From: Betaproteobacteria bacterium
GTDB taxonomy: Bacteria; Pseudomonadota; Gammaproteobacteria; Burkholderiales; Burkholderiaceae_C
DNA: 46,877 nt
Reading direction: 5' to 3'
Assembly: GCA_009923315.1 (NCBI GenBank)
Contig: RFTU01000010.1
Coordinates: forward strand, 1 to 46,877
This document shows, piece after piece, positions 39,168 to 46,877 of this stretch. Positions within the stretch are counted from its first letter, which is position 1. Every line of letters starts with the position of its first letter. The notes under the pieces are model-generated. The model made no database searches, was not told the origin of the DNA, and worked only from the letters and a program-made list of their open reading frames with translations. A program made the position numbers and the translations under genes.

Positions 39168-40595
39168 TCAGGACTCCGGCGCTTGCGCCTTGCGCTCGGT
39201 GGCGCTCTTGCTGGCCATCACCGGCTTGCCCTTGAGGTGGTTGAGAGCCTGCTGCAGCGGGAAGTCTTCAGCGCTGCCGAACTCGGGCAAGGGCTTGATT
39301 TCATTGTTCTTGCTCATTTCTTCGAGCTTCTTGCGGGCCTCCTCCCGAGCCTTCTCTCGGGCTTCGTCTTTGGCCTCCTCGCCCTGGCTGAGGTGCTTGC
39401 TGAGGTCGGCTTCACGGGTGCGCAGCGCCGCGAAGACATTGCCCTCGGCCGTCTCGTCCAGCCACACGTCGGGCACGATGCCCTTGGCCTGAATGCTGCG
39501 GCCGTTGGGGGTGTAGTAGCGCGCGGTGGTGATCTTCAGGGCCGTTTCTGCCGACAACTGCCGCACCGTTTGCACCGAGCCCTTGCCGAAGGTCTGGGCT
39601 CCCATGATGGTGGCGCGCTTGTGGTCCTGAAGGGCACCGGCCACGATCTCGCTGGCCGAAGCGGAGCCTTCGTTGACCAACACGACCAGGGGCACCTTCT
39701 TCACCGAATCGGGCAGACGGCGCAGCGGGTCGTTGCCACCGCGGCGCTGGTAGTGTTCCGGCGTGGCCTTGAAGACGGCCTTCGAATCTTGCAGTTGACC
39801 GTTGGTGGAGACCACCACCACTTCCGATGGCAGGAAGGCCGCTGACAACGCCACGGCGCCTTCGAGCAGGCCGCCTGGGTCATTGCGCAGGTCGAGCACC
39901 AGGCCCTTGAGGTTGGGTTCTTGCTTGTAGAGCTCGTCGAGCTTGCGCACGAAGTCGTCCACCGTGCGGTCCTGAAACTGACTGACACGCAACCAACCGT
40001 AACCCGGCTCGACCATCTTGGCGCGCACGCTCTGCATGCGGATTTCTTCGCGCGTGATGGTGACAGGGAAGCTGCGGCTCTCGGCTTTGCGGAAGATGGT
40101 GAGGACCACCTTGGTGGCCGGCTCGCCGCGCATGCGCTTGACGGCCTGGTCCATGGTCAGGCCCTTGACGGGCGTGTCGTCGATGCGGGTGATGAGGTCG
40201 CCGCTCTTGAGGCCGGCGCGGAAGGCGGGCGAGCCCTCGATGGGCGAGACAACCTTGACCACGCCGTCTTCCATGCCGATTTCGATGCCCACGCCCACGA
40301 ACTTGCCGCTGGTGCCTTCGCGGAATTCCTTGAAACTCTTCTTGTCAAAGTACTGGCTGTGCGGGTCCAAGCCCGAGACCATGCCCGAGATGGCGTCGGT
40401 GATCAGCTTTTTCTCATCAACTGCTTCGACATAGTCGCTCTTGACGATGCCAAAGACCGCCGCGAGCTGTTGCAGTTCTTCCAGGGGCAGCGGTGAGAAA
40501 GCGCTGCGCGCGTACGCGGAAAACTGCAGTGTGGTCAGCGCACCGGCCAGCGCACCGATGGCCACCAGTCCCGCAACCTTGAATTTGGAGCCCAT
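39168..40595 (-). CDS. ctpA: Carboxyl-terminal processing protease CtpA (S41 family)
   Basis: A periplasmic or membrane-anchored serine protease that trims C-termini of cell-envelope proteins. The 475-residue product has an N-terminal hydrophobic anchor/signal (about 7-30), a PDZ domain (about 95-175) and the catalytic core with Ser313 in NEGSASASE and Lys338 in FGKGS, 25 apart as in CtpB. After 400 there is a charged Glu/Lys/Arg-rich stretch, likely coiled coil, and a low-complexity tail. Followed by moeB; a phosphoglycerate mutase gene, often upstream in this group, is absent. Confidence 0.95.
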   Translation of the reverse strand: MGSKFKVAGLVAIGALAGALTTLQFSAYARSAFSPLPLEELQQLAAVFGIVKSDYVEAVDEKKLITDAISGMVSGLDPHSQYFDKKSFKEFREGTSGKFVGVGIEIGMEDGVVKVVSPIEGSPAFRAGLKSGDLITRIDDTPVKGLTMDQAVKRMRGEPATKVVLTIFRKAESRSFPVTITREEIRMQSVRAKMVEPGYGWLRVSQFQDRTVDDFVRKLDELYKQEPNLKGLVLDLRNDPGGLLEGAVALSAAFLPSEVVVVSTNGQLQDSKAVFKATPEHYQRRGGNDPLRRLPDSVKKVPLVVLVNEGSASASEIVAGALQDHKRATIMGAQTFGKGSVQTVRQLSAETALKITTARYYTPNGRSIQAKGIVPDVWLDETAEGNVFAALRTREADLSKHLSQGEEAKDEAREKAREEARKKLEEMSKNNEIKPLPEFGSAEDFPLQQALNHLKGKPVMASKSATERKAQAPES

Positions 40596-40697
40596 GTTCA
40601 GTCCGATCTCGCGTTGCCGCGATCCCCAAGAGATATCCCGATTCTAGGGACTCGCCGCAGTTTGAGGTGCGTGGCCCTGTGAAGTTCCTGACCAGGT

Positions 40698-41765
40698 TCA
40701 GGTGATTCGTGGGAAGGTCACCACATGGTCCATCTGCAGCCGAATGCCGATCCATTCGCCCAGGTGGTGGTCGTGGTGGCTGGGAACATGCGTCAGCACC
40801 TGTTCACCCGTGGCCAGGCGCAGGGTGTACAGGAACTCCGATCCCCGAAAGGCTTTGCGCTCGATGCAGCCCTTCACAGGGCTGTCATCGTCGTGGATGA
40901 TGTCGTCGGCGCGCAGCAGCACGTCGCATTGGCCGTCGGGGTAGGCGCTGGGCAGCGGGCACTCGTTGGGGTTGTCGATCTCGCCTAGGGGCGTGTGCAC
41001 GCACGGACCCTGCGCGCACATGATGATCTGCGCAGGGGTGAACACCGCGTGCCCGATGAACTCCGCCACGAAGCGGGTGGCCGGGCGGTGGTAGAGCTCA
41101 TAGGGGCTGTCCCACTGCTCCAGACGCCCCTGGTGCATGACCCCGATCACGTCACCCAAGGCAAAGGCTTCCTGCTGGTCGTGCGTGACGAAAAGGGCGG
41201 TGGTGCCGGTTTGCTTGAGGATGGTGCGCAGGTCATGGGCCAGGCGTTCACGCAAGTCCACATCAAGGCTGGAGAAGGGCTCGTCCAGCAGCAGCAGCTG
41301 GGGACGCGGGGCCAAGGCGCGCGCCAGGGCGATGCGCTGCTGCTGGCCACCGGAGAGTTGGTGGGGCGTGCGCTGCGCAGCATGGGCCAGGCCGACGACA
41401 TCGAGCCATTCGGCCACACGTTGCCTGCGCTCGGCGGCGCTCAGGTGCTTGATACCGAAAGCGATGTTCTCGGCCACGCTGAGGTGCGGGAACAGGGCGT
41501 AATCCTGGAACACCATGCCGATCTGGCGCTCTTCGGGCGCGGTGTGCAGCCCCGGGCCGCTGAGCATCCGGTCCTTGATCCAGATCTGGCCATCATGGGG
41601 GCGCTCCAGGCCGGCGATGGCGCGCAGCAAACTGGTCTTGCCGCAGCCCGAGGGCCCGATCAGCACGCCAATCTGGCCGGTGGACAGCGTGAGACCGACG
41701 CGGTCCACGGCGGCTCGGGTGGCGCCGGGGTAGCGCAGGCTGACCTGATCGACGTGGAGGAACAT
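40698..41765 (-). CDS. fbpC: ABC transporter ATP-binding protein, iron(III)/FbpC type
   Basis: The ATPase of an ABC importer, probably for ferric iron. The 355-residue protein has Walker A GPSGCGKTS (37-45), the signature LSGGQQQR, Walker B LLLLDEPFSSLD and an HDQQEAFALGD switch, and a C-terminal TOBE-like regulatory domain (after 240). ATG 41765 fits the family start; AGGCGG just upstream can serve as ribosome site. It diverges from fbpB, sharing the 85-base region with the Fur-box candidate. No periplasmic binding protein (FbpA) gene is in the window. Confidence 0.88.
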   Translation of the reverse strand: MFLHVDQVSLRYPGATRAAVDRVGLTLSTGQIGVLIGPSGCGKTSLLRAIAGLERPHDGQIWIKDRMLSGPGLHTAPEERQIGMVFQDYALFPHLSVAENIAFGIKHLSAAERRQRVAEWLDVVGLAHAAQRTPHQLSGGQQQRIALARALAPRPQLLLLDEPFSSLDVDLRERLAHDLRTILKQTGTTALFVTHDQQEAFALGDVIGVMHQGRLEQWDSPYELYHRPATRFVAEFIGHAVFTPAQIIMCAQGPCVHTPLGEIDNPNECPLPSAYPDGQCDVLLRADDIIHDDDSPVKGCIERKAFRGSEFLYTLRLATGEQVLTHVPSHHDHHLGEWIGIRLQMDHVVTFPRIT

Positions 41766-41791
41766 CCGCCTATGATACGGCTTGGCACTCA

Positions 41792-41810
41792 AATGCAAAC
41801 CATTCCCATT
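41792..41810. promoter_or_regulatory. Candidate Fur box between fbpC and fbpB
   Basis: The 19-base sequence AATGCAAACCATTCCCATT matches the AATGATAATCATTATCATT Fur consensus (a shifted GATAAT repeat) at 14 of 19 positions. It lies between the divergent starts of fbpC (41765) and fbpB (41851), in a spot where a repressor could block both promoters. A TATCAT -10-like hexamer on the minus strand (41777-41772) with TTTGCA (41799-41794) 16 bases upstream overlaps it. Confidence 0.65.
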
Positions 41811-41850
41811 CCACTTCGGTGACGGGTCGATCCAGTCGCCTGCCTCGTCC

Positions 41851-43515
41851 ATGCGTTTCCTCAGCCTGGTGACCGCGCTGTTGTGTGGGGCCCTGAGCCT
41901 GCCCGTCCTGGGCGTGCTGGGCTCTTGGCTGGGCGCCGATGCCCAGGCCTGGGCCACGCTGGCACACCAGTGGAGCACGGTCCTGCCGGGTTATGCGCTG
42001 AACTCCGCGGTCCTGGTGGTGGCCGTGGCTCTGGGTGTGACCCTGCTGGGCGCGGGTGCGGCCGCGGCGGTGACGCTGTTTGACTTCCCCGGACGACGCA
42101 TCTTCGAGTGGGCGATGTTGCTGCCCTTGGCGATGCCGGCCTATGTGCTGGCCTATGTGTATACCGATGCCCTTCAGTTCAGCGGGCCGCTGCAGATGGG
42201 GCTGCGGGCCACGTGGGGGTGGGAAGGGGCGCTGTGGCCCGACGTGCGCAGCCTGGGTGCGGCCATCGTCTTGTTCACGTTGGCGCTGTACCCCTATGTC
42301 TACCTCTTGACGCGCGCCGCCTTGGCTGAGCGGGGGGTGCAGATGATGGAGGCGGCCCGGCTCTTGGGCGCGGGTTTCTGGCGCCGGGTGACTGAAGTGG
42401 CACTGCCCCTGGCGCGCCCGGCCATCGTGGCCGGCGTGGCACTGGCCTTGATGGAGACTCTGGCCGACTACGGGGTCAGCGCGTTTTTCGGGTTGGACAC
42501 CTTTTCCACCGGGATCTACAAGGCCTGGTTGGCGATGAACGACCGGCCGGCCGCCGCCCAGTTGGCGAGCCTGCTGCTGATGGTGGTGGGGCTGCTGTTG
42601 TGGATGGAGCGGCGAGCGCAAGCGCGGCTGCGCTTTGCCAGCACCCGTCCCGGCCCGGCGGGTTCGCAGGATGCGCGTCCGATGGTCTTGCGTGGGTGGC
42701 GGGCCGCGCTGGCCTGTGCCTCGTGTGCAGTGCCCGTGCTTTTGGGATTCGGTTTGCCGGTCGTGCTGCTCGTGCGCCTGTTGTGGCAGGAGGCGCGGTA
42801 CTCGGAGTTGGGCCTGCCACTGGCCGCATTCGGCGGTTGGGCCTGGACCAGTTTTTCCCTGGCTGCATGGGCCGGGCTCATGGCCACGGCTTTGGCGTTG
42901 CTGCTGGCTTTCTTGCAACGGATGAACCATCGTACGGCTCAGGGCATGGTGGACCACGTGGCGCAACGGGGTCTGCGCATCAGTGGTCGGGTGTTGAGCC
43001 TGGGCTACGCGGTGCCGGGGGGCGTGATCGCCGTGGGCATCCTGCTGCCCCTGGCTGGGTTGCAGGCAGCTGCGCCGCAGTGGGGTGTGCCGGCGCTGTT
43101 CACCGGCACGGTTCTCGGCCTGATGATGGCCTACCTGGTGCGGTTTTCCGCGGTGGCGCTGCAGGCGGTGGAGTCGGGGTATGCGCGTGTGCCGGCCGCA
43201 GTGGACGACACCGCACGGATGCTGGGGGCGAGCCCGTGGCGGCTGCTGCGTGAATTGCATCTGCCGCTGCTGCGCCGCAGTGCCTTGGCCGCGTTGCTGC
43301 TGGTCTTCGTGGATGTGATGAAGGAGTTGCCCGCTACCCTGGTGCTCCGGCCCTTCAACGCCGACACCTTGGCCGTGGTGGCCTTCAATTTGGCGCGGGA
43401 TGAACGACTGGGTGAGGCCGCCCTACCCAGCCTGGCCATTGTGTTGGTGGGCTTGATTCCGGTGGTGTTGTTGTCGCGTGCGCTGCGCGCGGACGCACCA
43501 GGCCAGGCGCCTTAA
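41851..43515 (+). CDS. fbpB: ABC transporter permease, iron(III)/FbpB type
   Basis: A 554-residue membrane protein with two repeats of about six helices each, as in fused FbpB permeases. Each half carries a MEAARLLGA- or DDTARMLGA-type EAA loop (EAARLLGAGFWRRVTEVALPLARPA and DTARMLGASPWRLLRELHLPL) for contact with the ATPase. It would move ferric iron into the cytoplasm with FbpC. ATG 41851 is chosen because upstream residues are in the Fur-box region. Its TAA overlaps the senB stop by a few bases (43512-43515) on the opposite strand. Confidence 0.9.
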   Translation: MRFLSLVTALLCGALSLPVLGVLGSWLGADAQAWATLAHQWSTVLPGYALNSAVLVVAVALGVTLLGAGAAAAVTLFDFPGRRIFEWAMLLPLAMPAYVLAYVYTDALQFSGPLQMGLRATWGWEGALWPDVRSLGAAIVLFTLALYPYVYLLTRAALAERGVQMMEAARLLGAGFWRRVTEVALPLARPAIVAGVALALMETLADYGVSAFFGLDTFSTGIYKAWLAMNDRPAAAQLASLLLMVVGLLLWMERRAQARLRFASTRPGPAGSQDARPMVLRGWRAALACASCAVPVLLGFGLPVVLLVRLLWQEARYSELGLPLAAFGGWAWTSFSLAAWAGLMATALALLLAFLQRMNHRTAQGMVDHVAQRGLRISGRVLSLGYAVPGGVIAVGILLPLAGLQAAAPQWGVPALFTGTVLGLMMAYLVRFSAVALQAVESGYARVPAAVDDTARMLGASPWRLLRELHLPLLRRSALAALLLVFVDVMKELPATLVLRPFNADTLAVVAFNLARDERLGEAALPSLAIVLVGLIPVVLLSRALRADAPGQAP

Positions 43516-44693
43516 CGCACGCGTGGGCCGGTCGAGCCGCCGAGGTCCAGCGGCATGGAGCCGGGAGATGCCGCGGGACCCCGCAGGGTCTGGATGAGCG
43601 TGTGCAGGCACTGCGCCTCGCGGGCAGGTTCGAAGAGCGCGGCTCGCTGGTGGCATTGCTGCTGCAGCGTCGCGCGGAAGTCCGCATCCACCTGAAACCG
43701 TTGCAGCGCGGTGGCCAGGCCAGCGGCGTCGCCGACGGGGAAGTAGCCCGCATAGTCTTGGCCCAACATGCCCACATTGCCGGCCATGCGGCTGGCGATC
43801 ACCGGTGTGCCGCTGCGCACCGCCTCCATGATCACATGGGCGCCGCCCTCCAGGCGGCTGGTGTGCACCAGCACGTGGGCGCGTTGGATGCGGGTGCGGG
43901 CCTGTTCGTGGGTGCATGCGCCCAGCCATCGGTAGCCTGGGCACGCCGCCTGCGTGGCGCGCGCAGCGGATGCGAGTTCGGGGTCCCGAGCATCACCCAG
44001 GTGGTCGATCCGAATGGGGGGAAGGCGGGCGGTGCCGCTATCGTCAAGGGCGCGTCGAGCGCCCCGTGTGCGGGATCCGGCGGCTGGCGGTGGTTCGGGC
44101 TGCAGCAGCCTGGCGGCTTGCTGCAGCGTGTTCGGGTCCTTTTCTTCGCGCAGGTGCCCCACCATGACCGCGCGCAGCGGGTAGCGGCCCAGGTCGGGCT
44201 TGGGCCCGAGGCGGCGTGCGGTGGTCGATTGGAAGATGAGTTGCGCCTTGTGGCGGTGCTCCAAAGGCAGGTCCTGTAGCGCCTGGTCTTGGAGCACGAC
44301 CAGGCTCTGGGCGGCCGCAAGGGACTGCTGCACCGCCTGGGCGGTTGCGTGGTCGGGACTGTGCAGGTCCTTGTAGAGGTCCGTGCCGGTGAGCACGACC
44401 GCCAGGCCGCGCGAGCCATGCGCCTGGTGCCAGGCCTGGATGGAGGCGGCTGAGCGGCGGGCATGCAGCGCCATGAGGACCTGCGCCGAGGCCGCCAGCT
44501 CTCGGGCCCCTTGATCGGACAGCGACGCCGCACCCGGGCCGAGCACTTGGGTACGGCCATGCGGCCACTGGTCGATCAGCACCACCGTATGCTTGGCAGC
44601 CACATGACGGGCCCAGCGGCGGGCGGTTTGCCAGTTGCCGTTGTTCGCGTCAGCCCAGGCGGGGGTGACGATCGCCACCACGGGCTTGGCCAT
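43512..44693 (-). CDS. senB: Selenosugar synthase SenB (glycosyltransferase, TIGR04348 type)
   Basis: A 393-residue GT4-like glycosyltransferase. The start VVAIVTPAWADANNGNWQTARRWARH is diagnostic of the TIGR04348 group, which includes SenB. SenB makes a 1-seleno-sugar from selenophosphate and a UDP-sugar. A second-domain motif SRLEGGAHVIMEAVRSGTPVIASRMAGNVGMLG (nucleotide-sugar site) is clear. Residues 225-250 or so hold an Arg/Ala/Pro-rich insert. ATG 44693 (MAKP) or ATG 44705 (MESRMAKP) can start it. It diverges from senA with only 31 bases between the chosen starts, and egtD is close by. The annotation rests on both family and neighbourhood. Confidence 0.85.
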   Translation of the reverse strand: MAKPVVAIVTPAWADANNGNWQTARRWARHVAAKHTVVLIDQWPHGRTQVLGPGAASLSDQGARELAASAQVLMALHARRSAASIQAWHQAHGSRGLAVVLTGTDLYKDLHSPDHATAQAVQQSLAAAQSLVVLQDQALQDLPLEHRHKAQLIFQSTTARRLGPKPDLGRYPLRAVMVGHLREEKDPNTLQQAARLLQPEPPPAAGSRTRGARRALDDSGTARLPPIRIDHLGDARDPELASAARATQAACPGYRWLGACTHEQARTRIQRAHVLVHTSRLEGGAHVIMEAVRSGTPVIASRMAGNVGMLGQDYAGYFPVGDAAGLATALQRFQVDADFRATLQQQCHQRAALFEPAREAQCLHTLIQTLRGPAASPGSMPLDLGGSTGPRVR

Positions 44694-44724
44694 TCTGGAT
44701 TCCATGCAACGGTTATATCGCGAC

Positions 44725-45921
44725 ATGAGCGCATTTCCCCAGACCGCCACCGAATTGGCCCAGGCCCTGCAGCACGCCCGTGGGCGCACGCTGGCGCTGA
44801 TGGACGCTTGGTGCGAGGCCTTACCGAGCCTGAAGGTGCCGCAGGAGTCGACGCTCAACCCGCCCCTGTGGGAGTGGGGGCACATCGGATGGTTTCAAAC
44901 CTGGTGGATCGGCCGCAACCGCCAGCGGTCACTCGGGCTGCGGTGCGACCCTGACCATGCGAGGCTGCCATCGGCGGTGCAGGGCGATGATGAGCGGTTC
45001 AACTCCAGCACGGTGGCGCATGTGCGGCGCTGGTCCTTGGAACTGCCCGGGGTGGTGCAAACGAAGGCTGAACTGGCGCGGGGCCTTGAGGAAACCTTGC
45101 TGCTGCTGGACCAAGCGGGTCGGAGCGGGCAAGACCTGTATTTTTGGCAGTTGGTGCTCGTGCATGAGGACATGCACCATGAGGCTGCGCTTTACATGGC
45201 GCAGGCACTGGGGTTGCCGATGCCCGCCTCCAGCGTGCCGGGTAGCCAAGCGGCAGGAAAAGCCGTGCGCCCGGCAACGCCCCCCACCGGCCAACACCTG
45301 CATGGGTGGCGGCGCTTGGGCCGACGGGTGCGCGCGCGGCGCATGGTCATGGGGCAAGACGATTCCGGCCGCCGTTTTCGCTTCGACAACGAAAGTGAGG
45401 CTCATGAGGTGAGCCTGCCGGATTTCGAGATCGACCTTCAACCGGTGACGTGGGGCGAGTACCTGGACTTCGTCGAGGCCACCAACCGTGCCCGGCCCAG
45501 CGCGGTACGCCGTGAGGCCGGGCAGTGGTGGTTTCGCCGCTTCGGATCCTGGCAGGCGCTGGACCTGCACGCACCGGCCTGCTATCTGAGCGCGGCCGAT
45601 GCGCAGGCCTGGTGCGATTGGTCCGCTCGTGAGCTGCCGACTGAGGCGCAATGGGAGTGTGCGGCGCGCAGCTTGTCGGACTTTGAGTGGGGGCAGGTGT
45701 GGGAGTGGACGGCCAGCGCCTTCGAACCCTATCCTGGCTTCGTGCCGCATCCCTACCGCGACTACTCCGCCCCCTGGTTCGGCACCCACCGGGTATTGCG
45801 TGGTGCCAGTGAGTTCACCTCAGCGCGGCTGGTCAGCACCGCCTACCGCAACTTCTTCTTGCCCGAGCGGCAGGATGTCATGGCGGGATTTCGGACCGTG
45901 GCGCGCTCACAGGCTGGGTAA
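44725..45921 (+). CDS. senA: Selenoneine synthase SenA (EgtB-like non-heme iron enzyme)
   Basis: A 398-residue homologue of the ergothioneine enzyme EgtB. SenA joins hercynine with the selenosugar made by SenB and forms the C-Se bond. The N-terminal DinB-like domain carries the iron-binding histidines: H53 in WEWGHIGWF and H147/H151 in the HxxxHxE motif (HEDMHHE, 147-153). The C-terminal half (about 190-396) is the FGE-sulfatase domain with ELPTEAQWECAARS, VWEWTAS, VLRGASEFTS and RNFFLPERQDVMAGFRT. ATG 44704 would add seven residues. By sequence alone it could be an EgtB; the adjacent senB argues for SenA. Confidence 0.85.
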   Translation: MSAFPQTATELAQALQHARGRTLALMDAWCEALPSLKVPQESTLNPPLWEWGHIGWFQTWWIGRNRQRSLGLRCDPDHARLPSAVQGDDERFNSSTVAHVRRWSLELPGVVQTKAELARGLEETLLLLDQAGRSGQDLYFWQLVLVHEDMHHEAALYMAQALGLPMPASSVPGSQAAGKAVRPATPPTGQHLHGWRRLGRRVRARRMVMGQDDSGRRFRFDNESEAHEVSLPDFEIDLQPVTWGEYLDFVEATNRARPSAVRREAGQWWFRRFGSWQALDLHAPACYLSAADAQAWCDWSARELPTEAQWECAARSLSDFEWGQVWEWTASAFEPYPGFVPHPYRDYSAPWFGTHRVLRGASEFTSARLVSTAYRNFFLPERQDVMAGFRTVARSQAG

Positions 45922-45956
45922 CCGGGCGGGCCCTGAGCTCAAGCCCAGCGGGCCCC

Positions 45957-46877
45957 TCAGGTCTGCGCCCAAAACACCGCAAAACGCTGGGCTTCATCCG
46001 TCCAGTGCTGCCATCGGCTGAAGCCGGCGCCGCGCAGGAGCAAGGAAAAGCCCTCGAGGGTCCATTTGTATGAATTCTCCGTGTGCAGCGTTTGGCCGGC
46101 CATGAACCGGCGTTCGCTGGCCTGGCCCTTGTGGCCTTGCCAACGCACCGAAAGCGCGCGGCGGGCCTCCAAGTGCATTTCCACGCGGTTGAGCAGCGTG
46201 TCGTAACGCGCCACATGACGCCAGTCCTGCAAGCGGAAATCGGCCTTGAGCAGGCGATTGAGATGCAACAGCAGGTTCAGATTGAAAGCGGCGGTCACCC
46301 CCAGGGCATCGTCATAGGCGGCTTCCAGGGTGGCCGCGTCCTTGACCAGGTCTACGCCGATCAGCAGACCGCTGCCTTGGCCCGTGCCACAGGCCGTGTG
46401 CACGCTGCGGAGAAAGCCCAGCGCCGATTCGGGCGTGAAGTTGCCAATGCTCGAGCCCGGGTAGAACAGCAACCGCGGACCTGAGGCGGCCTGATCGACC
46501 GCGGGTGGCAACTCCAGGCCCGATGAAAAATCCAATCCCACCCCCCACATGTCGAGGTCAGGATGCTGGCGCTGCAGGCATTCGAGTGCGTGACGCAGGA
46601 AGGGCACCGAGATGTCGACGGCCACGTATCGCGTGGGTTGGAATCGGGTGAACAGCGCAGCGGCCTTGTTGCAGTTCCCCGCACCCAGGTCGATCAGGGT
46701 GGCCGCAGCGGGTACGGCTTGCGCCATGTCCTGGCCGTGGGTCGAGAAGATGGCCGCCTCGGTGCGCGTGGGGTAGTACTCGGGCAGTTCGGTGATGGCC
46801 TCGAAGAGCCGAGAGCCCAGGGCGTCGTACAGGAATTTGGGTGAACACTGGGCTTGAGGTTGAAGCAAGCCTTCGGT
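45957..46877 (-). CDS. egtD: L-histidine N-alpha-methyltransferase EgtD (5' end outside window)
   Basis: EgtD trimethylates the alpha-amino group of histidine with S-adenosylmethionine to give hercynine, the precursor of ergothioneine and selenoneine. The visible part has PKFLYDALGSRLFEAI and LPEYYPTRTE, the SAM loop IDLGAGNCNKA, YVAVDIS, FYPGSSIGNF, DLVKD and a C-terminal RVEMHLEARR...TENSYKW segment of the histidine pocket. The frame is open to the window edge (46877), with codons Thr-Glu-Gly before LLQPQAQ, so the start lies outside. It is convergent with senA, 35 bases apart. Confidence 0.95.
   Translation of the reverse strand, partial: TEGLLQPQAQCSPKFLYDALGSRLFEAITELPEYYPTRTEAAIFSTHGQDMAQAVPAAATLIDLGAGNCNKAAALFTRFQPTRYVAVDISVPFLRHALECLQRQHPDLDMWGVGLDFSSGLELPPAVDQAASGPRLLFYPGSSIGNFTPESALGFLRSVHTACGTGQGSGLLIGVDLVKDAATLEAAYDDALGVTAAFNLNLLLHLNRLLKADFRLQDWRHVARYDTLLNRVEMHLEARRALSVRWQGHKGQASERRFMAGQTLHTENSYKWTLEGFSLLLRGAGFSRWQHWTDEAQRFAVFWAQT

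Noticed and set aside
44725-45921. Ergothioneine EgtB as the identity of the EgtB-like enzyme
   Set aside because: The adjacent TIGR04348-type glycosyltransferase is the mark of a selenoneine locus, and no EgtA or EgtC gene is present. I keep EgtB as the alternative.

Overview
The window is GC-rich chromosomal DNA that looks like the order Burkholderiales (Betaproteobacteria). This rests on gene order and on protein features: the petABC-sspA-sspB run followed by tRNA-Thr, the ubiE-ubiJ-ubiB and fmdB-DUF502-aspS-nudB-EEP-clsB runs, an FAD-linked oxidase with an N-terminal DUF3683 domain, a PVWY-type cytochrome b, and an exosortase-A-type acyl-CoA ligase. I cannot fix the genus from sequence alone. 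No insertion sequence, prophage, integrase or CRISPR array is visible. Genes are packed tightly and the longest gap is under 200 bases.

Layout. 1-3792: end of the Rieske gene, cytochrome b and c1 (bc1 complex), stringent starvation protein A, ClpXP adaptor SspB, tRNA-Thr(UGU). 3807-10748: a DciA-like and a YchJ-like gene on the minus strand, diverging from secA; then argJ, an MFS exporter and, on the minus strand, a glycerophosphodiesterase. 10879-16545: a very large FAD/Fe-S oxidase, a HIT protein, a DUF971 protein and ubiE. 16618-22016: manC (minus), ubiJ-ubiB, a sodium:solute symporter. 22016-27732: zinc-ribbon FmdB protein, DUF502 membrane protein, aspS with a rho-independent terminator, nudB, an EEP-family hydrolase, cardiolipin synthase.

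27776-35201 holds the ligase-associated DNA repair set: a beta-CASP exonuclease, an ATP-dependent DNA ligase and an Lhr-like helicase. An antisense L-asparaginase and a frameshifted DUF429 gene lie between ligase and helicase, and the usual phosphoesterase partner PdeM is absent from the window. 35171-38346 holds galE, an exosortase-A-associated acyl-CoA ligase and a broken acyl carrier protein gene, which points to exopolysaccharide/PEP-CTERM biology (manC could supply GDP-mannose to it). 38398-40595: moeB/thiF-like and ctpA. 40698-43515: a divergent iron-type ABC transporter (fbpC, fbpB) around a good Fur-box candidate.

The right end (43512-46877) is the most notable part: a senB-type glycosyltransferase, a senA-type (EgtB-like) non-heme iron synthase and egtD. 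Together these read as a selenoneine biosynthesis locus. EgtD makes hercynine, SenB makes a selenosugar from selenophosphate, and SenA joins them. The third sen gene, senC (selenophosphate synthetase), is not in the window. Three loci carry small lesions relative to their families (an 18-residue in-frame gap in AspRS, a broken ACP, a frameshifted DUF429). They may be real or may be assembly errors.
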